A stretch of 64,000 nt of DNA from Dactylis glomerata (Eukaryota; Streptophyta; Magnoliopsida; Poales; Poaceae), in contig QXEO01001123.1 of assembly GCA_007115705.1 (NCBI GenBank), positions 1,674,001 to 1,738,000 of the forward strand, read 5' to 3'. Shown here piece after piece: positions 32,671 to 43,775 of the stretch (its first letter is position 1; the number at the start of each line of letters is the position of its first letter). The notes beneath the pieces are model-generated. The model saw only the letters and a list, made by a program, of their open reading frames with translations, was not told where the DNA came from and made no database searches. The position numbers and the translations under genes were made by a program.

Positions 32671-34734
32671 ATGGCCAATCCTGAAAACACCAAGTTGTGT
32701 GACTTTACTAGCACAAACAATAGTGATTTTATCTGCACTCCTATTGCACCACCTGCTACTGCTGCAAACTTTTATGAGATTAAGCCTGCTTTGTTGAACC
32801 TTGTTATGAAAGAGCAATTTTCTGGTACTAGTACTGAAGATGCTGCAGCTCATCTCAACAATTTTGTTGAGCTATGTGAGATGCAGAAATATAAGGATGT
32901 TGATAGTGATATTATTAAGCTCAAGTTGTTTCCTTTTTCTTTGAGAGGAAAAGCTAAAGATTGGTTGCTGTCTTTGACAAAGAATAGTATTGATTCATGG
33001 GCTAAGTGTAAGGATGCTTTTATTGGTAGATACTATCCTCCTGCTAAGATTATATCCTTGCGTAGCAATATTATGAAGTTTACTCAGTTTGATAATGAAC
33101 ATATTGCTCAAGCTTGGGAAAGAATGAAATCTATGATAAAGAATTGCCCCACTCATGGACTGACTACTTGGATGATTATCCAAACTTTTTATGCAGGACT
33201 GAATTTTTCTTCAAGGAACCTACTTGATTCAGCTGCTGGAGGCACTTTTATGTCCCTTACCTTGGGCGCCGCATCAAAGCTACTCGACAACATGATGGTA
33301 AATTATTCTGAATGGCACACCGAGAGAGCTCCACAAGGTAAGAAGGTAAATTCTGTTGAGGAAACCTCTTCCTTGAATGATAAGATTGATACCATTATGG
33401 CTATGCTTGCTAACGATAGGACTCATGTTGATCCTAATAATGTTTCTTTGGCCTTTCTGGTTGCTCAAGAAGAGCATGTTGATGTGAATTTCATTAGAAA
33501 CAATAATTTTAACAACAATGCTTATAGGAACAATTTTGCTAGTAACAATTATAGGCCGTATCCTTCTACCAATGGTAATGGTTATGGTAACTCTTATGGT
33601 AATTCCTACAACAACACTAGGGCCGCGCCCTCCGAGCTTGAGGTAATGCTCAAGGACTTCATCGGTAAGCAAACTGCTTTTAACAAGTCTGTTGAGGAAA
33701 AGTTAGGCAAAATTGATATTCTTGCTTCTAAAGTTGATAGCCTTGCTCATGATGTTGAACTTCTGAAATTAAAAGTGTTTCCTAATGATGTGAAAGAGAA
33801 CAATGTTTTTGCTACCGCTAATGCTATTCAAGTTGGAATTGATGAAAATATTAGATTGTTAGCGGAGTTGCATGCCAGGTGGGAAAGAGAAGATGAGATG
33901 GCTAGAGAGATGAAGGTATGTACCATTACTACCTCTAATGATGTTGCTCCTAATGCTAGCAATCCTCTTACTTTGATCGGTGTAGAGAAAATTCCCACTC
34001 CTTGTGTTAAAAAGCCTAAAACTGCCAAAACTTTTTCTCAAAAGAGTGCTGAAATTTTTCGGAGTGTGGGGGATGATAGCTCTATTTCTTTTAATGATTT
34101 TGATGTTGATGGCTGCAATATATCTAAAGTAATTTTGTTCTTGCAAAAGCTTGCTTTGACTCCCAATGCTAGTTCTCTAAATGTTGCTTTTACTAAGCAT
34201 ATTACCAATGCTCTTATAAAAATTAGAGATGAAAAGTTGAAGCAAAAAGCCTCCGTTCCCAAGAAGTTAGAAGATGGTTGGGAACCCATCATTGATATGC
34301 ATGTTAATGGTTATGATTGCCATGCTTTATGTGATCTAGGTGCTAGTATTTCTATCATGCCTAGAAAGATTTATGACATGCTTGATTTACCACCGCTTGA
34401 AAAATGTTATTTTGATGTTCCTATTGCTGATGTTGCTAAGAAGAAACCTTTGGGAAGAATTAATGATGTTCTTATTGTGGTTAACAATAACCTTGTTCCC
34501 GTTGATTTTCTTGTTATGGACGTTGAATGCCATGCTTCATGTCCTATTATTTTGGGAAGACCTTTTCTTCGAACTGTAGGTGCTATCATTGATATGAGGG
34601 AAGGCACCATCAAATATCAATTCCCACTAAAGAAAGGTATGGATCACTTCCCTAGGAAAAGAAAGAAATTACTTTTTGACTCTATTCTTAGAGCAAATTA
34701 TGAGCTTGATGCTTCATCACTTGATATTACTTGA
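32671..34734 (+). CDS. Gag-protease of E4, first copy
   Basis: 687 aa from the ATG at 32671; upstream in-frame codons to 32638 have no ATG and lie in the leader. Residues about 55-230 match the retrotransposon gag (capsid) fold, with the RGKAKDWL and YYPPAK motifs. A region rich in Asn and Tyr (about 285-325) and a short coiled-coil-like stretch follow. No CCHC zinc knuckle is visible. The C-terminal domain is a retropepsin-like aspartic protease with DLGAS (Asp555) and ILGRPFL (626-632). DLGA instead of DTGA is common in Athila-type proteins. The frame then stops; RT, RNase H and integrase are absent. By family knowledge it would form the particle and process it, with other enzymes supplied in trans. 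Intact, no stops. Confidence 0.88.
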   Translation: MANPENTKLCDFTSTNNSDFICTPIAPPATAANFYEIKPALLNLVMKEQFSGTSTEDAAAHLNNFVELCEMQKYKDVDSDIIKLKLFPFSLRGKAKDWLLSLTKNSIDSWAKCKDAFIGRYYPPAKIISLRSNIMKFTQFDNEHIAQAWERMKSMIKNCPTHGLTTWMIIQTFYAGLNFSSRNLLDSAAGGTFMSLTLGAASKLLDNMMVNYSEWHTERAPQGKKVNSVEETSSLNDKIDTIMAMLANDRTHVDPNNVSLAFLVAQEEHVDVNFIRNNNFNNNAYRNNFASNNYRPYPSTNGNGYGNSYGNSYNNTRAAPSELEVMLKDFIGKQTAFNKSVEEKLGKIDILASKVDSLAHDVELLKLKVFPNDVKENNVFATANAIQVGIDENIRLLAELHARWEREDEMAREMKVCTITTSNDVAPNASNPLTLIGVEKIPTPCVKKPKTAKTFSQKSAEIFRSVGDDSSISFNDFDVDGCNISKVILFLQKLALTPNASSLNVAFTKHITNALIKIRDEKLKQKASVPKKLEDGWEPIIDMHVNGYDCHALCDLGASISIMPRKIYDMLDLPPLEKCYFDVPIADVAKKKPLGRINDVLIVVNNNLVPVDFLVMDVECHASCPIILGRPFLRTVGAIIDMREGTIKYQFPLKKGMDHFPRKRKKLLFDSILRANYELDASSLDIT

Positions 34735-35518
34735 TTCGCAATTTTCTGCGCCTAGCTTAAAGGCGTTAAATAAAAGCACTCTTGGGAGATAACCCAATGT
34801 TTTCTTTTCAGTACTTTTTCTTTTATTTGAGTCTTGGAAGTCATTACTAATGTAATGACCGCTCCTTATCCTGTTTATTTCGTTTTTGTGCCAAGAGAAG
34901 CCTCTAATTTGAGTGAGGTAAAGATTTGGGGATGTTGCTGTCCTGAAACTGTTTTCGGTTCTGCACCGTAAAAATTCGTGAAAATTCTCTGTATATCTTT
35001 TGGACCTGAAATGTCTTGTGCATATACCCCAGGTTATATCCAAACTTTTGTTAGTTGAACACTTTTTGATTTGAGCAACATAAAACCCCTAAAAAATTCG
35101 ACCTTTGTCAGCTGTTCAGTTTTGACAGATTTTCTGCCAATATTTGTGTTTGCCACTTTATCGCTTTCTTTTGAGTTCTTTTGATCACAGAACTTTTGGG
35201 GAGGTTGCTACAGTAGTATTTACTATATATGTGGTGGTTTTGAGTTGAAACCTGAAGCAAATAGAGGATTGATTATATGTTATGCTTGCACTAATGTTGC
35301 TAACAGAATTGTGTTTAGTTTTGTATGAAGGAAGTTTTCAAGTGTAGGGATTGGAGAATGATGAGATGAGTTGAAGAATGGACAAAAGCTCAAGCTTGGG
35401 GATGCCCATGCATCACCCCAAGAATTATCCAAGAAGTACAAGCGTCAAAGCTTGGGGATGCCCCCGAGGCACCCCTTCTTCATCGGCAAAAATCAGGTCA
35501 CCTTTCAAAACACTATAT
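34735..35518 (+). other. E4 3' internal region up to the duplication joint
   Basis: Homologous to the start of the E1/E2 3' regions, including the AAGCTTGGGGATGCCC pair at about 35393-35465. It stops at 35518, where sequence from the middle of E2 ORF A follows. Confidence 0.75.
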
Positions 35519-35929
35519 GGTGATGAGAATAATTATTCTATTGAATTTGCTCCTACTACTATTGTTCCTGTGGTGAGTATTAATTCTTTTATGCATGTGG
35601 CTCATGATAGGGATGCTTTATGTGATAGTTATATTGTTAATTCTATTCATGATGCTACTGAAAGTTATTATGAGAGAAGGAGACATGGTTTGATGGATCT
35701 CAACAATATTAAGTTTCCCCTCTTTATGTTGCAAATCTTGAAGTGGCACTTGTTTTATCTATCCATGCTTGCTACTATGTGCCTCGTTGATTTATTTTCT
35801 TACAAGATTCCTATGCATAGGAAGTGGTTCAGATATAAATGTCTTTCACATTTGCTTTTTAATGCTCTCTATTGCTTTAAGTTCCTATATGGCACCTTTG
35901 CCTCAAGCTCTTATATGGCTCCCACATGA
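35378..35929 (+). pseudogene. Chimeric ORF at the duplication joint (ends in ORF A C-terminus)
   Basis: A 183-aa open frame whose first 47 codons come from normally non-coding 3' internal sequence of E4. From 35519 it reads the last ~136 residues of ORF A in the correct frame, including both hydrophobic segments. It is a by-product of the duplication joint, created by chance in-frame fusion. There is no promoter next to it and no evidence of expression. Confidence 0.7.
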
Positions 35930-38515
35930 GCATCTTTGCAAATTACTGCGCCTAGCTCAAAGGCGTTAAAGAAAAGTACTCTTGGGAGATAACCCATTGT
36001 TTATTTTCAGTACTTTTTCTTTTATTTGAGTCTTGGAAGTTATTACTACTGTAATAACCGCTCCTTATCCTTTTTATTTTATTATTGTGCCAAGAGAAGC
36101 TTCTAATTTGAGTGAGGTAAGATTTGGGGATGTTGCTGTCCTGAAACAGTTTTCGGTGCTGCACCGTAAAAATTCGTGAAAATTCTCTGTATATCTTTTT
36201 GACCTGCGATTTCTTGTGCATATGCCCCAGGTTATATCCAAACTTTTGTTAGTTGAACACTTTTTGATTTGAGCAACAGAAAATCCCTCAAAAATTCGAC
36301 CTTTGTCAGCTGTTCAGTTTTGACAGATTTCTGCCAATATTTGTGTTTGCCACTTTATCGCTTTCTTTTGAGTTCTTTTTAATCACGGAACTTTTGGGGA
36401 AGTTGTTACAGTAGTATATGCTATATATGTGGTGGTTTTGTGTTGAAATCTGAAGCAAATAGAGGTTGATTATATGTTATGCTTGCACTAATGTTGCTAA
36501 TAGAATTGTGTTTAGTTTTGTATGAAGGAAGTTTTCAAGTGTAGGGATTGGAGAATGATGAGATGAGTTGAAGAATGGACAAAATCTCAAGCTTGGGGAT
36601 GCCCATGCATCACCCCAAGAAATATCCAAGAAGTACAAGCGTCAAAGCTTGGGGATGCCCCCGAGGCACCCCTTCTTCATCGGCAAAAATCAGGTCACCT
36701 TTCAAAACACTATATTTTTATTGCTTCATGCACTATGCGTTTTTCTTGGAGCGTCAGTTATTTTAGTTTTCTTAGTTAGTTCGTTTTGTTTGCTGCAATA
36801 AATGATTTGATCACATCATGTTTTTTTTGGAGGAGATGTACTCGTTTTCATTTGCCAAGAACACTCAGTTTTTCACTCTTATCGTTCAACGAGTGTTCTT
36901 CTTTTTTCTGCTACTGCTTTTGGTTTTCGTTTTCGCCTTGATTTGCGTTCAGACCTTGTCATATCTTTTCATCAAGGTGTATTTTTGCCTCTGATCTTTA
37001 TTGGTTTTCATCAAAAGAGGTGTCTTTAAAAAGTTTGAATGGTGTTGGAAAAGAGAAAAAGCTTTATGCAAAAAAGTGGTACAAGAAGGAGCTTGTGTAG
37101 ACTGCGGCTTAGGCTTTTGCATGTCATGCTTGATATCTTTTTGATAGTATGCTTAGTGGTTTTGCTGTAGCATGACTTGTCTCAAATAACTGAGATTGCT
37201 TAATGAGCCTTTGAAAAAATCATGCATTGTTTTAATTATTTGGAAGCATTATTTTGGTTTTCTCCTTGATGCTTTATTTGGGTTGACTTGGCGCATGCTC
37301 ACACATGTTAGACTCATACAAAGTCACCAATAGCCTCTATGATCATTTAGTTTTTGACTTTTGATGCCATCTTATGCTTCTTTCAATGTCGCTTTGTCGC
37401 TTTGCATGATTATGGCCGTTATTGCTCTCTTAGTTGGTCACTCCCAGTCTTTTGCTAGCCCTCATTTTGTACTGAGTATGAGCTCTACTCGTGCATCCAA
37501 CTCCCAAAAACCAAGTTTGCCATTGTGTCCACTATAAATTCCTATGCATGGTATTTGTAAGCCATTCCAAAGTAAATTTTCATGTGCTACCTTTCAAAAA
37601 ACCTTCAAAATACTTCTTGTTTTGTGACACTGTTTTCAGCTCATGGGGACGTAGTGGTCGGATTTGCTATCTTCCATATTGCTTATTCCAAAAAGAAAAA
37701 AAAAGAAAAAAAAAGAAAGAAAAAAGGCACTCCTCCATGGAATGTGAATGTTGGTGGGCACCCGATGGAATCGGTTAGCCATGGTTTGAGAAAGGAAAAA
37801 AGGTGGGGAGGAGTGCTAAGCTTTATAAAAGAGCACAAAAGTGCCAATCTCTCTCTCAAAAACTTGCTTCATTTTTGTATGGAAGATAGTAAGAACCCCA
37901 TTGCTAGTCGTTGACAAAAGCAACCACCTCTCAAAACTCAAGTTTTATCTCTCTGTTTTACAAATGAAAAGCTCTAGCACATATTTAATCACTGCTTCCC
38001 TCTGCGAAGGGCCTTTCTTTTACCTTTATGTTGAGTCACCACCTTCTGTCTTTATGCACCATTAAGAGATCATAGTTGTCATTCTGAGTATAATGTGCAT
38101 TGTCCCAAAGTTTTCATTGCTTGATTCATATTGTTGGTTTCACTTGTTCTCAAATTATTTGTATCTAGTCGCCCTCTTAAACTTGAAGGTGTCCTATGCA
38201 TTTATGTTTTGCTCTCTTTGAAGGACAAGCTGAAAACCATTTGTATGTTTTTCCTTATGATTTGAACACACGTTTGACTTTCATTGTTTCATTTTCATGA
38301 TCTTTTGTTTGTGTTCATTTTCATGTTATAACATGGTTGCTAAGTTTATATTGTCAAGATTATATCTTTCATGCCCATGTTTTAAGTTCTTATGATCCCA
38401 GCTCACAATGCTTACATATATGATCAAGATTGTGTAGGTGCATGTCACCTCAAAAATTATTCTTTTGTTATCACTTACCTACTCGAGGACGAGCAGGAGT
38501 TAAGCTTGGGGATGC
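35930..38515 (+). other. Duplicated E2 3' internal region
   Basis: Copy of 21046-23641 with few differences. It keeps the AAGCTTGGGGATGCCC pair, the A-rich purine run (about 37692-37727) and the polypurine end just before the LTR at 38516. Confidence 0.75.
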
Positions 38516-40082
38516 TGATACGTCTCCAACGTATCCATAATTTTTGATGCTCCATGCTTGTTTTTACACCATTTGCCTATTGTTTCGTTACACTTCGTGG
38601 CACTTTTATGCATTTTCCGGAACTAACCTATTAACAAGCGCCACAGTGCCAGTTCCCTGTTTTCTGCTGTTTTTGTGTTTCAGAAGTGATACACAGGAAA
38701 TATTCTCGGAATTGGACGAAACCACATCCTGAAGTCTTATTTTTCCCGGGAGCATCCAGAAATCCGAAGAGAGGAAGGAGAGGGGCCACAGGCCACCCTC
38801 ACATAGGGCTGGCGCGGCCCAGGCCCTGGCCGCGCCACCCCTATGTGAGGAGGCCTGGGGCCACCTCTGACGACGCCCCTTCGCCTATTTAAATCCTCGG
38901 GACGGAAAACCCTAAAGGAGTCGGCAATTTTCCAGAAAGAGTTCCGCAGCTCCGCCGCCACCATCGACGAATTTCGGGGGACAAAAGTCTCTGTTCCGGC
39001 ACCCTGCCGGGACGGGGAAGTGCCCCCGGAGCCATCTCCATCGGTCTCCATCGCCGTCTCCGCCGTCTCCATCGACCTCACCGCCACCTCCATCAACCTT
39101 GATGTCTCCTATGATGAGGAGGGAGTAGTTCATCCCCGGGGCCGAGGGCTCTACCGGTAGCTATGTGGTTCACCTCTCTCTCCCATGATGTGATCTTTAT
39201 GTGATCGTGAGCTTTGTATCATGTTGAACAAGTAGATGTTATTATTCAGATATTATGCTACTCCTATGCTTAATTATTATAGTGTACTCTAGTGATGTTA
39301 TTAAAGTAATCTATTCCTCCTGCCATGGTGTAACGGTGACAGTGCGTGCATCGTGGTGGTACTTGGTTTAGGCTATGATCGTGATCTCTTGTGGATTATG
39401 AGAGTAATTATTACTATGATAGTATTGAGTGATCTATTCCTCCTTTCATGGTGTAAAGTTGACAGTGTGTGCACCGTGTTAGTACTTGGTCTAAGTCGCA
39501 ATGATTTCTATCTTGAGTTGTGATCTGATTTGGATATCTCTATGAGTGGTGTTTGTCAAGTACTTGATGAACTTTAAGGGGTGCTTCTGTAGCCACTACA
39601 CAATGATTAGTGTTATTCAATAGGGGAGTAATTCAGAGTACCATAGTGGAGAGAAGTTGTTTATTTGTTCAATCATGATATATTGTTGGGAGTGTGTCCA
39701 CTAGTGAAAGTATGATCCCTAGGCCTTGTTTCCAAGCTTTGCACACCGTTTACTTGCTATTTTGTTACATGTTTGCTCACAGCGATATTTATTTCACATC
39801 ACGTTTGCTACTTATAATCATCACTACTGCTTGTATTTCACTATCTCTTCGCCGAACTAGTGCACCTATACATCTGACAAGTGTATTGGGTGTGTTGGGG
39901 ACACAAGAGACTTTCTGTATCGTAATTGCAGGGTTGCTTGAGAGGGATAGCTTTGACCTCTAACCTCCCTGAGTTCGATAAACCTTGGGTGATCCACTTA
40001 AGGGAAACTTGCTGCTGTTCTACAAACCTCTGCACTTGGAGGCCCAACAAGTGTCTACAAGAATAGAAGTGCGTAGACATCA
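38516..40082 (+). repeat. Type A LTR in the duplicated copy (from E2)
   Basis: 1567 bp, TGATACGTCTCCAACG to GTAGACATCA, followed by AGGGG (40083-40087), as at the right end of E2. TATA-like box at 38886. It has no primer site after it, so it is not the 5' LTR of a separate element. Confidence 0.9.
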
Positions 40083-41516
40083 AGGGGCGGCGCGGCCAGG
40101 CCCTTGGCCGCGCGGGCCCCGTGTGAGGGCGCCTGGCTCCCCCTCTGACGACGCCCCTTCGCCTATAAAGACCCCCCGACAGAAAAAACCTAAGTACCCG
40201 ATCAATTTTCCAGAACACATCGCGATCCGCCGCCGCCGTCGACCCGAAGATCGGGAGAGTCCAGAAGCTCTTCCCGGCACCCTGCCGGAGAGGGGAATCG
40301 CCACCGGAGGTCTTCTTCATCGCCATGCTTGCCTCCGGAGTGATGAGTGAGTAGTCTACCTTGGACTATGGGTCCATAGCAGTAGCTAGATGGTTGTCTT
40401 CTCCACCATGTGCTTCACGTTTAGATCTCATGAGCTGCCCTACATGATTGAGATCACCGTTATGTAATTCTACATGTTTGGTTTGTTGGGATCCGATGAA
40501 TATTGGTGTTTATGATTAAGTTGCTGTACTGAATATTATCTTTTGTTATCTCTATGTTGTTTATGATCTTGCTTGCTCTCCGTTGTTAGTAGCTATCTTG
40601 GCCGAGTAGTTGCTAGTGACTCCAAGAGGGGGTATTTATGCTCGATAGTGGGTTCATGCCTCTATTTCACCTGGGGGAGTGACAGAAACCTCTAAGGTGG
40701 TAGATGTGCTGTTGCTACTAGGGAGAAAACAACATTCATATGCTCAAGGGCATATGCTTTGTTTACATTACACACTTTGCTTAATGCAATTATCTGTTGT
40801 TCGCAACTTAATACTACTGGGGTGTTCGGATTGATATCCCCGGGAGTGGATTATTAGTCATAGATGCAGTTGGATGGCGGTCTATGTATTTTGTTGTAAT
40901 GCCCAGAGTAAATCTCATAGTGATCTTCTTGACATATCACGTTTATCTTTATTCTATCAATTGCCCAACTGTAATTTGTTTACCCAGCATGTGTTATTTT
41001 ATCTATGGAGAGACACCACTAGTGAACTGTGGACCCCGGTCCTATTTACATCATATTGCTATCACCTGTTTACTTTACTCGCACTGTTTACTTTACTCGT
41101 ATTGTTTACTTTACTCGCATATTATATTGTTTTCCACTCGATACGCTCATAACCTTTGTTTCAAGGAAACCGGTGAGATTGACAACCTCATCGCAAGTTG
41201 GGAACAAAGTATTTGTTTGTGTTGTGTGCAGGTTCTGCGTTGCTACTGGCCGAAGACGAGTCAACAAGTATCGTTAACGGCGCCCTTGTTGGAGTGTCAC
41301 TAAGCCAGTTCGCATCACCTTCAGTCGTCATTGCCTCTCCTCTCCAAGATCGACATACCTTGGTTTCTTAAACTGAGGGAAAACTAGCTGCTATACTCAT
41401 CATACCTTCCTCTTGGGGTTCCCAACGGGCTGGTTATCCACCACGCACAAGGACCGTCTGCTCCCACGTCAACCACACGCCAGCAGCCTCTTTTCTGGCG
41501 CCATCAACAGGTAGCA
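40083..41516 (+). repeat. Partial type B LTR in the duplicated copy (from E4)
   Basis: Lacks the first 289 bases of the E4 LTR because the E2 insertion separated them from the duplicated segment. Contains TATAAA at 40164 and ends ACAGGTAGCA. Confidence 0.9.
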
Positions 41517-41526
41517 GATTCTTTTC

Positions 41527-41544
41527 TGGCGCCGTTGCCGGGGA
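41527..41544 (+). other. Primer-binding site (tRNA-Asp), duplicated copy
   Basis: Identical 18-nt site, 10 bases after the LTR end at 41516. Confidence 0.8.
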
Positions 41545-41711
41545 GGAAGAGAAGACTTCTGCGAGGGGAGTTTTTCGCACACACATTCTTTACTTTGTTA
41601 TTGTTTTGCTTTACTTTATTTATTTTACCTGCATTGCTTTTTATCAAAAACCCAAAAAAAAATTAGAATCCTTGGTAGTTGTTTTTACTTGTTTACTTTC
41701 GTTTTGCTGAA

Positions 41712-43775
41712 ATGGCCAATCCTGAAAACACCAAGTTGTGTGACTTTACTAGCACAAACAATAGTGATTTTATCTGCACTCCTATTGCACCACCTGCTAC
41801 TGCTGCAAACTTTTATGAGATTAAGCCTGCTTTGTTGAACCTTGTTATGAAAGAGCAATTTTCTGGTACTAGTACTGAAGATGCTGCAGCTCATCTCAAC
41901 AATTTTGTTGAGCTATGTGAGATGCAGAAATATAAGGATGTTGATAGTGATATTATTAAGCTCAAGTTGTTTCCTTTTTCTTTGAGAGGAAAAGCTAAAG
42001 ATTGGTTGCTGTCTTTGACAAAGAATAGTATTGATTCATGGGCTAAGTGTAAGGATGCTTTTATTGGTAGATACTATCCTCCTGCTAAGATTATATCCTT
42101 GCGTAGCAATATTATGAAGTTTACTCAGTTTGATAATGAACATGTTGCTCAAGCTTGGGAAAGAATGAAATCTATGATAAAGAATTGCCCCACTCATGGA
42201 CTGACTACTTGGATGATTATCCAAACTTTTTATGCAGGACTGAATTTTTCTTCAAGGAACCTACTTGATTCAGCTGCTGGAGGCACTTTTATGTCCCTTA
42301 CCTTGGGCGCCGCATCAAAGCTACTCGACAACATGATGGTAAATTATTCTGAATGGCACACCGAGAGAGCTCCACAAGGTAAGAAGGTAAATTCTGTTGA
42401 GGAAACCTCTTCCTTGAATGATAAGATTGATACCATTATGGCTATGCTTGCTAACGATAGGACTCATGTTGATCCTAATAATGTTTCTTTGGCCTTTCTG
42501 GTTGCTCAAGAAGAGCATGTTGATGTGAATTTCATTAGAAACAATAATTTTAACAACAATGCTTATAGGAACAATTTTGCTAGTAACAATTATAGGCCGT
42601 ATCCTTCTACCAATGGTAATGGTTATGGTAACTCCTATGGTAATTCCTACAACAACACTAGGGCCGCGCCCTCCGAGCTTGAGGTAATGCTCAAGGACTT
42701 CATCGGTAAGCAAACTGCTTTTAACAAGTCTGTTGAGGAAAAGTTAGGCAAAATTGATATTCTTGCTTCTAAAGTTGATAGCCTTGCTCATGATATTGAA
42801 CTTCTGAAATTAAAAGTGTTTCCTAATGATGTGAAAGAGAACAATGTTTTTGCTACCGCTAATGCTATTCAAGTTGGAATTGATGAAAATATTAGATTGT
42901 TAGCGGAGTTGCATGCCAGGTGGGAAAGAGAAGATGAGATGGCTAGAGAGATGAAGGTATGTACCATTACTACCTCTAATGATGTTGCTCCTAATGCTAG
43001 CAATCCTCTTACTTTGATCGGTGTAGAGAAAACTCCCACTCCTTGTGTTAAAAAGCCTAAAACTGCCAAAACTTTTTCTCAAAAGAGTGCTGAAATTTTT
43101 CGGAGTGTGGGGGATGATAGCTCTATTTCTTTTAATGATTTTGATGTTGATGGCTGCAATATATCTGAAGTAATTTTGTTCTTGCAAAAGCTTGCTTTGA
43201 CTCCCAATGCTAGTTCTCTAAATGTTGCTTTTACTAAGCATATTACCAATGCTCTTATAAAAATTAGAGATGAAAAGTTGAAGCAAAAAGCCTCCGTTCC
43301 CAAGAAGTTAGAATATGGTTGGGAACCCATCATTGATATGCATGTTAATGGTTATGATTGCCATGCTTTATGTGATCTAGGTGCTAGTATTTCTATCATG
43401 CCTAGAAAGATTTATGACATGCTTGATTTACCACCGCTTGAAAAATGTTATTTTGATGTTCCTATTGCTGATGTTGCTAAGAAGAAACCTTTGGGAAGAA
43501 TTAATGATGTTCTTATTGTGGTTAACAATAACCTTGTTCCCGTTGATTTTCTTGTTATGGACGTTGAATGCGATGCTTCATGTCCTATTATTTTGGGAAG
43601 ACCTTTTCTTCGAACTGTAGGTGCTATCATTGATATGAGGGAAGGCACCATCAAATATCAATTCCCACTAAAGAAAGGTATGGATCACTTCCCTAGGAAA
43701 AGAAATAAATTACTTTTTGACTCTATTCTTAGAGCAAATTATGAGCTTGATGCTTCATCACTTGATATTACTTGA
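41712..43775 (+). CDS. Gag-protease of E4, second copy
   Basis: 687 aa, same length and start context as the copy at 32671. The two translations differ at about seven residues (for example His/Asp in the VEC-AS motif before ILGRPFL, and Asp/Tyr shortly before the protease domain). Gag fold, Asn/Tyr-rich linker, coiled-coil-like stretch and the DLGAS/ILGRPFL protease are all retained and uninterrupted. It arose by the tandem duplication, not by a separate insertion: it is preceded by a truncated LTR and shares its flanks with the first copy. Confidence 0.88.
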   Translation: MANPENTKLCDFTSTNNSDFICTPIAPPATAANFYEIKPALLNLVMKEQFSGTSTEDAAAHLNNFVELCEMQKYKDVDSDIIKLKLFPFSLRGKAKDWLLSLTKNSIDSWAKCKDAFIGRYYPPAKIISLRSNIMKFTQFDNEHVAQAWERMKSMIKNCPTHGLTTWMIIQTFYAGLNFSSRNLLDSAAGGTFMSLTLGAASKLLDNMMVNYSEWHTERAPQGKKVNSVEETSSLNDKIDTIMAMLANDRTHVDPNNVSLAFLVAQEEHVDVNFIRNNNFNNNAYRNNFASNNYRPYPSTNGNGYGNSYGNSYNNTRAAPSELEVMLKDFIGKQTAFNKSVEEKLGKIDILASKVDSLAHDIELLKLKVFPNDVKENNVFATANAIQVGIDENIRLLAELHARWEREDEMAREMKVCTITTSNDVAPNASNPLTLIGVEKTPTPCVKKPKTAKTFSQKSAEIFRSVGDDSSISFNDFDVDGCNISEVILFLQKLALTPNASSLNVAFTKHITNALIKIRDEKLKQKASVPKKLEYGWEPIIDMHVNGYDCHALCDLGASISIMPRKIYDMLDLPPLEKCYFDVPIADVAKKKPLGRINDVLIVVNNNLVPVDFLVMDVECDASCPIILGRPFLRTVGAIIDMREGTIKYQFPLKKGMDHFPRKRNKLLFDSILRANYELDASSLDIT

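Larger units (their letters stand above)
20635..35518 (+). repeat. First copy of a 9-kb tandem duplication (with E3 inside)
   Basis: This copy runs from mid-ORF A of E2 through the E2 3' LTR, the rest of the E4 5' LTR and the E4 gag-protease ORF to position 35518. Without E3 and its extra target copy it measures 9059 bp, against 9041 bp for the second copy (35519-44559). The joint at 35518/35519 shares TAT with both parent sequences. The two copies differ at scattered bases, so they are not a simple double read of one locus. Confidence 0.9.

Noticed and set aside
38516..41516. A further independent type A insertion into a type B LTR
   Set aside because: Flanks, AGGGG and downstream ORF match the first copy; it is part of the tandem duplication, and its left side joins mid-ORF at 35519.
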